From Ophiura sarsii (lineage: Eukaryota > Echinodermata > Ophiuroidea > Amphilepidida > Ophiuridae), in the NCBI GenBank assembly GCA_035610835.1, contig CM069457.1, positions 40,961,319 through 41,025,318 of the forward strand: a stretch of 64,000 bases of DNA, written 5' to 3'. The notes beneath the pieces are model-generated. The model was not told where the DNA came from. It saw only the letters and a program-made list of their open reading frames with translations, and ran no database searches. Positions 45,050 to 55,455 of the stretch are shown here, piece by piece. The translations under genes and the position numbers were made by a program. Within the stretch, counting starts at the first letter, position 1. Every line of letters starts with the position of its first letter.

Positions 45050-46945
45050 CTAATGCATGATAAACTGTTATAACACTGATTGCTATCTACTGAAGATAGA
45101 ATTTAATGCATGATGGACTGTTATAATACTGATTGCTGTCTATTGAAGATAGCATTTAATGCATGATGTACTGTTATAATACTGATTGCTATCTACTGAT
45201 GATAGCATTTAATACATGATGCACTGTTATAATACTGATTGCTATCTACTGATGATAGCATTTAATACATGATGCACTGTTATAATACTGATTGCTATCT
45301 ACTGATGATAGCATTTAATGCATGATGGACTGTTATAATACTGATTGCTATCTACTGAAGATAGCATTTAATGCATGATGCACTGTTATAATACTGATTG
45401 CTATCTACTGAAGATAGAATTTAATGCATGATGGACTGTTATAATACTGATTGCTGTCTAAGATAGCATTTAATGCATGATGCACTGTTATAATACTGAT
45501 TGCTATCTACTGATGATAGCATTTAATACATGATGCACTGTTATAATACTGATTGCTATCTACTGAAGATAGCGTTTAATGCATGATAGACTGATATAAT
45601 ACTGATTGCTATCTACTAAAGATAGCATTTAATGTATGATGGACTGTTATAATACTGATTGCGATCTACTGAAGATAGCATTTAATACATGATGCACTGT
45701 TATAATACTGATTGCTATCTACTGATGATAGCATTTAATACATGATGGACTGTTATAATACTGATTGCTGTCTACTGAAGATAGCATTTATTGCATGATG
45801 GACTGATATAATACTGATTGCTATCTACTGATGATAGCATTTAATGCATGATGTACTGTTATAATACTGATTGCTATCTACTGATGATAGCATTTAATAC
45901 ATGATGGACTGTTATAATACTGATTGCTATCTACTGAAGATAGCATTTAATGCATGATGGACTGTTATAATACTGATTGCTATCTACTGAAGAAGCATTT
46001 AATGCATGATGGACTGTTATAATACTGATTGCTGTCTATTGAAGATAGCATTTAATACATGATGCACTGTTATAATACTGATTGCTATCTACTGAAGATA
46101 GCATTTAATGCATGATGGACTGTTATAATACTGATTGCTGTCTATTGAAGATAGCATTTAATGCATGATGGACTGTTATAATACTGATTGCTATCTACTG
46201 AAGATAACATCCATAATGAACAGTTATAATACTGATTGCTATCTACTGAAGATAGCATTTAATGCATGATGGACTGTTATAATACTGATTGCTGTCTATT
46301 GAAGATAGCATTTAATACATGATGCACTGTTATAATACTGATTGCTATCTACTGAAGATAGCATTTAATGCATGATGGACTGTTATAATACTGATTGCTG
46401 TCTATTGAAGATAGCATTTAATGCATGATGGAATGTTATAATACTGATTGCTATCTACTGATGATAGCATTGAATGCATGATGGACTGTTATAATACTGA
46501 TTGCTATCTACTGAAGATAGCATTTAATGCATGATGGACTGTTATAATACTGATTGCTATCTACTGAAGATAACATCCATAATGAACAGTTATAATACTG
46601 ATTGCTATCTACTGAAGATAGCATTTAATGCATGATGTACTGTTATAATACTGATGCTATCTACTGAAGATAGCGTTTAATGCATGATGGACTGTTATAA
46701 TACTGATTGCTATCTACTGAAGATAGCATTTAATACATGATGGACTGTTATAATACTGATTGCTATCTACTGAAGATAGCATTTAATACATGATGGACTG
46801 TTATAATACTGATTGCTATCTACTGAAGATAGCATTTAATGCATGATGGACTGTTATAATACTGATTGCTGTCTACTGAAGATAGCATTTAATACATGAT
46901 AGACTGTTATAACACTGATTGCTATCTACTGAAGATAGCATGTAA
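45050..46945. repeat. 53-bp satellite array, about 35 copies
   Basis: The monomer is CTGTTATAATACTGATTGCT-ATCTACTGAAGATAGCATTT-AATGCATGATGGA. It contains the small hairpin GCTATCTACTGAAGATAGC. Variants (GATGATAGC, TCTATTGAAG, ATACATGATGCA) recur in blocks. A truncated form with AAGATAACATCCATAATGAACAG occurs twice, about 365 bp apart (near 46201 and 46566), showing a higher-order repeat of about seven monomers. Confidence 0.95.
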
Positions 46946-47361
46946 TGGGCCAGTCTGAGAGACGAATGCCTTACTCCGGGAATTTCTGCCATCATACAAC
47001 TACCTTAACATGAGGTATTAATTTATTTATGATCAACATCGGCAATCGGATGTAGAGTATCTTTGCTTTATCGCTCACGCATTGATTACCTAGCCGGGTC
47101 TAAATATCAACCGTATCAGGTGGATTAAATTTCATCCGATCTCAACCTCTACGAATACAGACCGGAAAATAAGTTAGAAACATTCATGCATAAGTAATTA
47201 TGAAATATCATCCAATTGACAATTATAAGTAGTATATTGGTTTGTTGCTATGGGAAATACCCTATTTATGAATATGGTCAATGCAAAGCTATGATTAGTT
47301 TTATTGGCGCGTCTTTGCTTTATCGCTCAAGCGTTGCATTAGGATTGTGCAAGACCTTGTA
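46946..47361. other. No gene recognised
   Basis: The direct repeat TCTTTGCTTTATCGCTCA occurs at about 47061 and 47313. No gene. Confidence 0.45.
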
Positions 47362-47700
47362 TTAAAGGTGTATGTCCCGATCACTTTTTGGGGGCTATGA
47401 TTTTTTTTTCACATCAAGATATTTTAATATCGGAAGAATTCCCATATTTTTCTCATTATGTCTGTAAAATCTTAGGGGCCAGAAATGTTCCATTTATAAA
47501 TTATTTTCTCCAACTCTTCCTTTCCAACATAGCTGTCTTGATTTCTTCCACCTGTAATCCTGTGTCACGCTTTAGTATGTCAATGTAGGTTAGGGCTGGT
47601 CTACCACGCTTTCTTACTCCATGTTTTGGTATCCAATGTATGAGTTTGGAGACCCCCCAAGACATTTGCCCATTGGGTAGTACACAAACGGAGGATTTTT
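47362..47700 (-). mobile_element. Rearranged family B MITE with a LINE fragment
   Basis: The left part is family B in reverse orientation (TTAA-AGGTGTATGTCCCGATCA to TAAAATCTTAGG). At about 47515-47657 a LINE coding fragment intervenes. The last part (about 47660-47692, TTTGCCCATTGGGTAGTACA) is family B in forward orientation, so an inversion accompanied the rearrangement. Confidence 0.7.
47510..47657 (-). pseudogene. C-terminal fragment of a LINE protein
   Basis: Encodes SKLIHWIPKHGVRKRGRPAL followed by TYIDILKRDTGLQVEEIKTA and a final RKSWRK stop. The RGRP-TYID-LKRDTGL-EEI-AM-DR-WR pattern is the conserved end of endonuclease-reverse transcriptase proteins of several LINE clades. About 50 residues; the rest of the element is absent. 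Confidence 0.7.
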
Positions 47701-48123
47701 TTTTTTTTAAATACAAAAATAATTACCCTTTAATATTGCCCAGGAAACAAAATAAGGAGTTTCAAAGTCTGTATTTTTATCCTACCATCGATACGATTCT
47801 CGTGTCCCTATTGGATAAGCGCCTGAATTTAGTGACTAGATATATTCCGTATCCGACCCCCGTATCCCGTATCCGGTCAGTAAGGAACTGCGCAAGCGTT
47901 GTAGTAGGGTTGCTACGCCGATGTGACGATCGTCATATTGTTTAGTCAACAATATGGCGTTTATGTCATCGCCAAAGCCGGTCCCTGCGGTAAATCCTAA
48001 GCTTGTTTGTTTTAATAGTGTTTTAGTAGGATAACATCTCGTAGGATAACATCTCGGAGTCTGTATCGGGACGAGGACGCAGAATCCTCGACTAGATATA
48101 ATCCGTATCCGACCCAATCTCAC

Positions 48124-48513
48124 TTAAAGGTTTTTTATGTGATCTTTCCAGGGAACGCCCTCAACATCGAAAAAAAAATTGAAAGCAGATTTTCTTGCAG
48201 ATTTACATTTCTGAATCATAAATCGTACATACATTCCAAGTTACAGGGCGATACGATTCTTAATTACTTCAAAATCATGATTTTAGAGTGAAAATAAACT
48301 GTCGGGATAACACGACAGTTTATATTTTCACTCTAAATTCACTTTAAAACCATGATGTTGAGGTAGGGCCTAATTAGGAATCGTATCGCCCTGTAACTTG
48401 GCATGTATGTACGATTTATGATCAGAAATGTAAATCTGCAAGAAAATCTACTTTCTAAAAAAAATCATGAATAGAGGGCGCTCACTGGAAAAGATCACAT
48501 AGTATGCCTTTAA
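48124..48513. mobile_element. TTAA-flanked fold-back MITE
   Basis: TTAA-AGG...TTATGTGATCTTTCCAG start and CTGGAAAAGATCACAT...CCT-TTAA end. The arms are imperfect inverses over ~170 bp, meeting at GAGTGAAAATAAACTGTCGG and its complement near 48300. Non-coding. The AGG/CCT termini and TTAA flanks match those of family B. Confidence 0.85.
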
Positions 48514-48722
48514 TAACTAACAGTATCATACTGACCACGTACTGACGATGGCAGATTACTATAATTATAGTCCTATACGTCACAGGCGTCGCGTTAATAC
48601 GACTCGCACACGGAACCTCAATAGGTCGATAGCATAAGGCTGCCATAAGCATTCACTGATAACTTTTGTTTGTTCAGACCTATCGACCAAGTCCCAGACC
48701 GAGTTGGTATTACGTATAGTAA

Positions 48723-49186
48723 ACTGCTCACAAAAAGTATCGAAACACTTAGAAATGATCCAATATATAACGGCTCGAAAGGGTATGCATTAATCGAAGC
48801 AAATAACCAAGTGTATAATTTTGTTCTGCGTATTTTGACACCTCGATCGATGAGATAAGATGTTGCGGAGCGGAGTTATTGTCATTTTAATGATCGTGGG
48901 TCCAGTTTCAAAAGTGACAATCATCCTATAGAAAGAGGTTTGCGTTACTGTTTAGAATGATCAGTTTCTTGCTTTTCAATAGGAATGAGTGTCACCTTTG
49001 AAACTGGACCCACGACCATTGAAATGACAATAACTCCGCTCCGCTACATCGTATCTCATCGATCGAAGTGTCAAAATACGCAGAACAAAATTATGCACTT
49101 GGTTATTTGCTTCGATTAATGCATACCTTTTCGAGCCGTTATATATTGGATCATTTCTAAGTGTTTCGATACTTTTTGTGAGCAGT
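48723..49186. mobile_element. Long hairpin element, ~195-bp near-identical arms
   Basis: The left arm 48723-48918 starts CTGCTCACAAAAAGTATCG. The right arm 48988-49186 ends with the exact inverse. Only a handful of mismatches are seen between arms and the loop is ~70 bp. No coding capacity; apparent frames follow the arms. A transcript would form a long double-stranded RNA. Confidence 0.9.
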
Positions 49187-49295
49187 ATAGTAGCACATCA
49201 TCCGCAATATTTAAGAGTTTAATTTTTTTTACATTATATTTTTCTGAAAATGCTTCATCGAGTAAAGTATACTTGAATCACCTTTTGATTGACCT

Positions 49296-49665
49296 TTAAA
49301 GGTAGATGTTCTGATTGTTGGCCCGATTTTCAACTTTGATGTTTTCAATTTTACATGGAAGGTCGTCCTTAAATTTGTCACATTCCAAAGTTTGAGTTGC
49401 ATAACTCCAATGGTTCTTATTTTATAGAAGCACAAGGTCACAAAAGAATTGCCCATTGAGTAGTACACAAACAGGCTGTTGGTTAACCACCTTTGGCAGT
49501 AATTCACCACATTTTAACCTATAATTTCTAAATGGAACATTTCTGGCACCTAAGATTTTACAGACATAATGAGAAAAATATGGGGATTCTTCTGATATCA
49601 AAATATCTTGATGTGAAGAAAAAAAATCATAGCCCCAAAAAAGTGATCGGAACATACACCTTTAA
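49296..49665 (+). mobile_element. Family B MITE, full-length
   Basis: TTAA-AGGTAGATGTTCTGATTG start and GTGATCGGAACATACACCT-TTAA end, 370 bp. The best-preserved copy in the window. Confidence 0.9.
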
Positions 49666-49741
49666 GTCTAATACTCGTTTAAGACGCATTCATAAAAATC
49701 ATAGTTCATTAACCGGCATTCGTTACATGTGGTGAAGCGGA

Positions 49742-49850
49742 TACAGGGTGAGTAAAAAATAAACATGTACTCAACTTTGGGAGTTTATTTCTAAACATCT
49801 GTGCAAATATTTCTCAGATTATTTATTCTGAAAGAGAGGCTGTCTAATTA
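49742..49850. mobile_element. Single CAGGGTGAGT transposon end
   Basis: TACAGGGTGAGTAAAAAAT resembles the ends at 13100 and 57890. The matching right end was not found; the element may have been cut off by the insertion at 49851. Confidence 0.5.
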
Positions 49851-50233
49851 GGCCTAAAAAAAAAAGTTTGATTGGCGTAACCCGACCGACCCTAAATACA
49901 TCGCCGACCCTGAATATTTTTTATTATTTTGAGGGGGAAAAAAAAACAAAAAAACACCAAAAAACAAAAAAACCTGAAATCTGACGTTTGTTATTGTTTA
50001 AAACTTCAGAAACTTGTACTCATAGAGTCTGTTGGTTTCTATAAATAAAAATAAAAATGTTTAAAGAAAAGGGAATTTTTGCCGTCTCTTTATTTGTGTG
50101 TACTGCTGTCTTTTAAGTGTTCAAAAGCAGATGATTAAAAAAAAAAAAATTATAAAAAAAAAAAAAATCCCGACCGACCTACCCTATTTGTTTTGGTCAT
50201 GTTACGCCAATCAAACTTCTTTTTTTTTAGGCC
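49851..50233. mobile_element. TTA-flanked element with GGCCTAAAAAAA ends
   Basis: TIRs of about 33 bp (GGCCTAAAAAAAAAAGTTTG then ATTGGCGTAAC), flanked by TTA at 49848-49850 and 50234-50236. Just inside are CCGACCGACC and its inverse-side counterpart. It is 383 bp and non-coding. A partial copy opens the window (1-108). Confidence 0.88.
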
Positions 50234-50842
50234 TTAGCTTCCAAAAGAGGAAAACATGTTTTACGTCCATATAGATAAAAGTGTACATTTTGATAATCGA
50301 ACAAGATAAATGTGATATTTCTCTAATAAGCTCTTTTTAATTTTATTATTGAATAACAGCGAACACTCTAATCTGATCATCACAAAAGCCCGATTGTAAC
50401 TTTGCTCTGCTGAATTTATGAAATAATGACGGTGTTTTGTCAATATTTTGCATTTAATGTATGAAAATAATATCTGAACAAGCTTGTTTTGTCTTATTAA
50501 TTATGCATGAATCCACTTATTTGTTTAAATCTTTTTTGTTTATTTTCCTTCTACACTTATATTTTTGTGGCTGAATTTGATATAGCCAATGTTATAATCA
50601 GCCTTGCATGTTATGCAATATACAAGTTTCGCATGATATACGGTATAACGAAACCCAAAAAGAGATTCCAATATTCCATTTGTTTTATTTAGAAGTTAAA
50701 AAACTTAACGATTTACTAGCTAATTAAAAAAACCACCAGAATATTCCAATCACAAATACAGAACAATGGAACTACTCGTATTTAAAAAAACGTGTCTTAA
50801 CATATAAATGAAAGCTACGATTCTATCTCTATCAAAATTCCC
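50234..50842. other. No gene recognised
   Basis: AT-rich; nothing supported. Confidence 0.4.
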
Positions 50843-51275
50843 AGGGGTTTCAAAAGGTTCTTGAAATCACCCAGAAGTGAAGGTGCCAGAAACTTTTTTT
50901 ATATGGACCCTTCAGACACCTTTAAAAAGTCACTGTGTTAAGTCACACATTTCTCCCACTATTTATTACCTGTCCACAGATCGCCATTGTAAAGCTCCTC
51001 AGATTGACCGCCATTGATTGATTCTCCGATTGCCTCAGATTCGCGTTATTCTCAAAACAGCAATAAATAGTTTAAAGTGTTGACAGAAAGGGGTCAAAGG
51101 TCATGTAGGGGTCATTAGAAGTCAATCTGTGTACATCCCATGTTACCCATAAGATTATTGTCACCAAGCTTGTTTGTAATGGGACTTTTTAAAGATGTCT
51201 TAAGGGTCACATATCAAAAAAAAAGTTTCTGGCTCCTTCACTTCTGTGTGATTTCAAGAACTTTTTGATACCCCC
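50843..51275. mobile_element. Fold-back MITE with ~95-bp arms
   Basis: The left arm GGGGTTTCAAAAGGTTCTTG, AAATCACCCAGAAGTGAAGG, TGCCAGAAACTTTTTTT matches the inverse of the right arm up to TACCCCC. The centre is ~240 bp without coding signal. Confidence 0.87.
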
Positions 51276-51663
51276 TCGTATATTGTTTTGTTTGTCAACT
51301 CAACTGAGAGCGTCATGTATCATTGATCGTAATTCGTGAGTCACTTAATATCTTATGGTTATTGATATTTGGTGGTACAGGATACTCGCTGATTGAGTCA
51401 TGATATTAGTAACTTATCAACAATAAAAACAAAAACAACAAAATGACTATCTTCAATAATATGTAATAATTATGCTATGTTATTTTGTGTCCATGATTAA
51501 GAAAATAAAAGCACGAGTGCTCCATGCACTGTGGAAACGTGAATTTAACAAAATAAAACAAATAGCCTATACGAAAAAACATATAATCATTGATGGTTTC
51601 ATACAATTCATAACATTATATTTCGTTATGTATCCTTTTACACAGATACTTGTATATAACACC
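51276..51663. other. No gene recognised
   Basis: AT-rich; an open frame here has no recognisable feature. Confidence 0.35.
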
Positions 51664-52221
51664 CCTGTCCCACATATGGCGATCAGGCCAGCGATTGCAC
51701 TGCGCTCAACAAAGTATCAAAATATAAATCACACGCAGTGAGACCGGGAAAACTGTCAGTGGGAAAACTGTCAGAAATTGTCCATTTTTCAATCAAGGTT
51801 ATTAAAACCTATCACATTCTGCTGCGATCAGGCCGGCGCTTGGATTATGCTAAAACATTATCAAAACGCTAAGCCAAGCGCATCAAGACCTCAACGAACC
51901 CCTCGGTGACGCAGTGGGAACTGGCTGGAACGTGAGAGGGTTGTGAGAAGGTCCCCATGGTCGCGCTTGTTCTGTGCATTCAAAAAACAAGCGTGGAGGT
52001 TCGGCGTTCTGTTCAAAGCGCTGTTATGACTCAGTAGTGTCGCCGTGGCAGCGCAAAGCGAGCGACGTGAGCGTCCAGTTGACGTAGGAAGGACGCATAC
52101 AAACTACTTGTCCTCTGCGACTGCAGTAATACCAATGAGGCTCTCACTACGTGTCTCTCCCGACCTTATTACGCTCAATACGTCTCTCTCCCGTCCATAG
52201 GCGCTGTTACTGCGCTGTCAG

Positions 52222-52935
52222 GAGACAATCAAATGTTATAAGCCAAATATACTCTGCCACAACTATTCCTTTTAAAGAAAATATATTTTAAAAATGCCGA
52301 CTGCGGGGATCGAACCGTGTTTCTCTGGCTGTACCACTGAGCTACCAGAGTGTAACATATTTGACGACTCTGGGATTATGATATCACAGTGAAACAGGCG
52401 CAGGGCGCAAATATGGAGGAAACTTGACATTTGTTGAATATTTAAGTCTACATTCCGAATCAATTGACTACTTTAAAATCGATTTTAACCAAATATGAAT
52501 ATCCTCATTTGAAAGTGTAGACTATTCTTGGTAAACAAAACAATGTCGCAAACCGCCAATTTCTTGGAGAACGAAGACGATGGTGTGTCAAATTGTAGTA
52601 ACAGATGCATGTCTTTTATCAATAATCTCATAAAACCCCTTAACAGCATCAAAATAGGGAAAGTTTGTATCAACATATACTGTAGCAATTGCATTACACC
52701 TACACGATCAAGCCAACAACAAGTTTGTGCAATTGAAGCCATTCACGTACTTGCACTTGAAAGTTGAGTTTCTGATGATTACCGAAAGTAATCGAACTTT
52801 GCCGTTTTATGGTGGATATTTTCTGCTCGTGGCGTAAAAAGAAATCCGAGGTCAAACTCGCTCTGTGAGTGACCTACCGACTGATTGGAGACAATCAAAT
52901 TGTTTAAACCAAACATACTCTGCCACAACTATCAC
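52222..52935. repeat. Direct repeat of ~46 bp flanking a 0.6-kb segment
   Basis: GGAGACAATCAAAT-GTT-AA-CCAAA-ATACTCTGCCACAACTAT occurs at about 52220-52266 and 52888-52934. The enclosed segment includes the tRNA-like sequence at 52298-52360. Confidence 0.75.
52298..52360 (-). tRNA. tRNA-like remnant or SINE head
   Basis: The minus strand reads TGGTAGCTCAGTGGTACAG (A-box-like D arm) and GGTTCGATCCCCGC (B-box-like T arm), then a T-run. The distance between the boxes is only ~17 nt, too short for an anticodon arm, and the acceptor halves do not pair. It is therefore a deleted tRNA or a tRNA-derived fragment, not a working tRNA gene. Confidence 0.45.
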
Positions 52936-52970
52936 TTTTTGTTGTGATCCATGATAGTTCAATATGTTTT

Positions 52971-53016
52971 TCTTATTGAACCGATATGAGCATTTCTTAT
53001 TGAACCGATATGAGCA
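52971..53016. repeat. Tandem 23-bp duplication
   Basis: TTCTTATTGAACCGATATGA followed by GCA, present twice. Confidence 0.85.
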
Positions 53017-53692
53017 GGGACAAACACATCATGATACTATCGCTATAGATGAGGTGACAGGTGACGTCACACCGGGCATTTTGTCGGCAGTTACCATTGT
53101 TCTTTGCCTGGCGGTTTGCGCGCGCATCCTCTTTTGTTCAGGACCCGTGCTTTTGAAACTCGCGCCAAAGCATCATAAAGGGCAATAAGGCATAGTGGAC
53201 AGTGTTGTGGTCATATGCTGTTCCCTCAAGCATGTATCGACAGTCCAGTCCCTTCGACCTTTGCGTTTGTCGATAAACATTGCAGTCCCCCCATCTATAC
53301 CATTTAATGCATTCAGATTCAACAATGTTATTGATTAACCTGTTCAAAACTCCCGCCAACAGAAACGCTACTATTTCCATGGCTATACCAAAGTGGCATT
53401 CTCGCATTACGCTAAGCTAGGAAAATGCTCTCTAATAGGATTTAAATAACAATCAATGTTAAAGATCGGCAATGTGATTAGAGATTTACTTAGATTTTGT
53501 CGAGCTAATTTGAATACAATCATTGATCATTGTTATTCCTTCTGTATGTACTATTTCTATATATGTTTGTTAATCTAAAATCGATATGTACTCTCCGCGC
53601 ACACACAGAGAACGTTGTGCAAACGTATTGAAACGTACAAGTAACGCAGACAGCAACTTGAACGCACTAAGAATGTTAATTAGGGGTTCAAT

Positions 53693-53795
53693 GTCACAAA
53701 ATTTCGCACGGTCACATAATTTCGCACGGTCACAAAATTTCGCACGGTTACACAATTTCGCACGGTCACAAAATTTCGCACGGTCACAACATTTG
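53693..53795. repeat. 18-bp tandem array, third locus
   Basis: About six units of TTCGCACGGTCACAAAAT with substitutions, ending GGCAGTACAAAAAGC. The hAT-type termini that enclose this array at the other two loci were not found here. Confidence 0.88.
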
Positions 53796-55455
53796 GCAGT
53801 ACAAAAAGCAAAATAAACCCGTCTTACCGTTGTCGATTCAAGATAAACAACGACGAAGACCTTGTTGAACCCCGTTCAACAACGACCAAACATATTTACA
53901 TCATTCAAATGTGAATATCGTTTTGGATAATTAATGAAAACAAGTACAAAACTTGTTTTAATAGGCTTAATTTGACATAAAAAAAATAGCTGCTCTTTAA
54001 AAATCGAGAAAAAAAAGGTTTACGTTTATTATAATTAGGCCCTTATTTGGACATCGTCCGTTCCCCGTAAATGGGCGATCGAACTTCAGAATGGGCTGGG
54101 TTACAAAAGGTAAACATGAGAGAAGACAAATTATTTCGCAAGTAATTGTGAAATTAAAAATATTTTGTAAATAGCATTTTATTCACACACCACCTTTAAC
54201 ATTCGGAGAAAAATTAAATCAAGAATGCGTTTAAGTTACACAACACATTTTGATACATGTTTATAGAATATTTGTATAAAATCAAAACACACCCCTCCGT
54301 TTCAATAGTGATACGGTCCTGGAGATCAAAGCGAACACATTTCGCCGCGATGATGCAAAAATTGCGATTCTCTTGCGCTCAGGTAGCGACGGTTCGGCTA
54401 AAATTGTGGCTTTAGAAGTGAACCTTTACATATGGCCCTCGCCAAGAATATTTTCCTCAGGGGTATAGCTACATTTCGGTATATAAAGCTATTTGCTAAC
54501 TTTAAGGATTTCATGGCGAAATGCATTTATACGCCGAAAAAATGAACAAATTTGTGCGAACGTTTTTGTTTGTTTACAATTTTGCGGTTTCCAAATAAGG
54601 TTCGCTATCCTAGTAATTTGCATATGAACAGTGGGTTTATCTCAAATCAACAACGCTTTGTTACTGTACTTAAGGTATGGTATGGGGGAGTTGTTGAACA
54701 GTGAGTAGAAGCGCAGTGAGAGCCCGTAAGACATTAAAGTAAACACACAATAGGTCGTAATAAGAGCGCCCTGAACATGTGATAGCAGATAGGGATAGGA
54801 TCGTACCAAGAGCTACCTTGTTTTAAAAAGATGACAATTTTGAGCAATTTTCCGCGCTCTGCGCACGCCATGCAAAACGCAGTGAGGTCCCAAAGAACCG
54901 ACTGGGGACGCAGTGGACACCATCTAGTGCGGGGTAGGGTCCCCATGATCGCCCTTGAGTGCCATACAAAGCGTCGCGCTTGTTAACGCTCTGCGGCGAT
55001 CAAGCCAGCTCTTGTATTGCGCTTATGAATCGCTGTCTGCGTTATTAGTACCATCTCCACACGTTTTCATAACGTTCTCTGCGTCGGCGCGGAGAGTACA
55101 GAGCGAGTGCACTAAGGGTATTAGATTAACAAACATAATAGAAATATTAGATACAGAAGGAATAACAATGGTCCATGATTAAAGCTCTAATCACATGGCC
55201 GATCTTTAACATTGATTGTTATTTAAATCCTTAGAGAGCATAATCCTAGCTTAGCGTAATGCGATAATGCCACTTTTGTATAGCCATGGAAATAGTAGTG
55301 TGTCTTTTCGCGGGGGATTTGACCTTGATTTTAGTGACCTTGATTTAAAAATGGACAATGTCGGACAGTTTTCCGCGCTCTTATTGCGTGTTATTCATAT
55401 TTGGATACTGTTTTAGCGCAGTGGACTGATCGCCGTATGTGTGACAGGGCCTTAA

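Larger units (their letters stand above)
51664..55455. mobile_element. Large nested inverted-repeat element
   Basis: Outer arms: 51665-51810 (CCTGTCCCACATATGGCGATCA ... GTCCATTTTTCAATCAAGG) against the inverse of 55335-55450. Inner arms: about 53353-53680 against the inverse of 55000-55310, roughly 300 bp with most bases matching (GCATTACGCTAAGCTAGGA, AATAACAATCAATGTTAAAG, TGTTATTCCTTCTGTAT). On the right the two arm parts are contiguous, while on the left they are separated by ~1.55 kb (51811-53352), which looks like a later insertion or a second element. No transposase recognised. Confidence 0.75.

Noticed and set aside
45050..46945. Regular repeats with unique-looking parts, similar in appearance to a CRISPR array
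   Set aside because: The whole 53-bp unit repeats with no variable spacers, the genome is eukaryotic, and no cas-like gene is present. It is a satellite.
48670..48858. Open frame beginning MFRPIDQVPDRVG as a possible exon
   Set aside because: It runs directly into the arm of the long hairpin element; no homologue recognised and no splice signals that would rescue it.
51472..51741. 89-codon frame with a hydrophobic stretch (FITLYFVMYPFTQILVY)
   Set aside because: No homologue or signal recognised, and its end overlaps the terminal repeat of the large inverted-repeat element.
52298..52360. Functional tRNA gene
   Set aside because: The A-box and B-box-like segments are too close to leave room for an anticodon arm and the acceptor stem does not form; kept only as a remnant.
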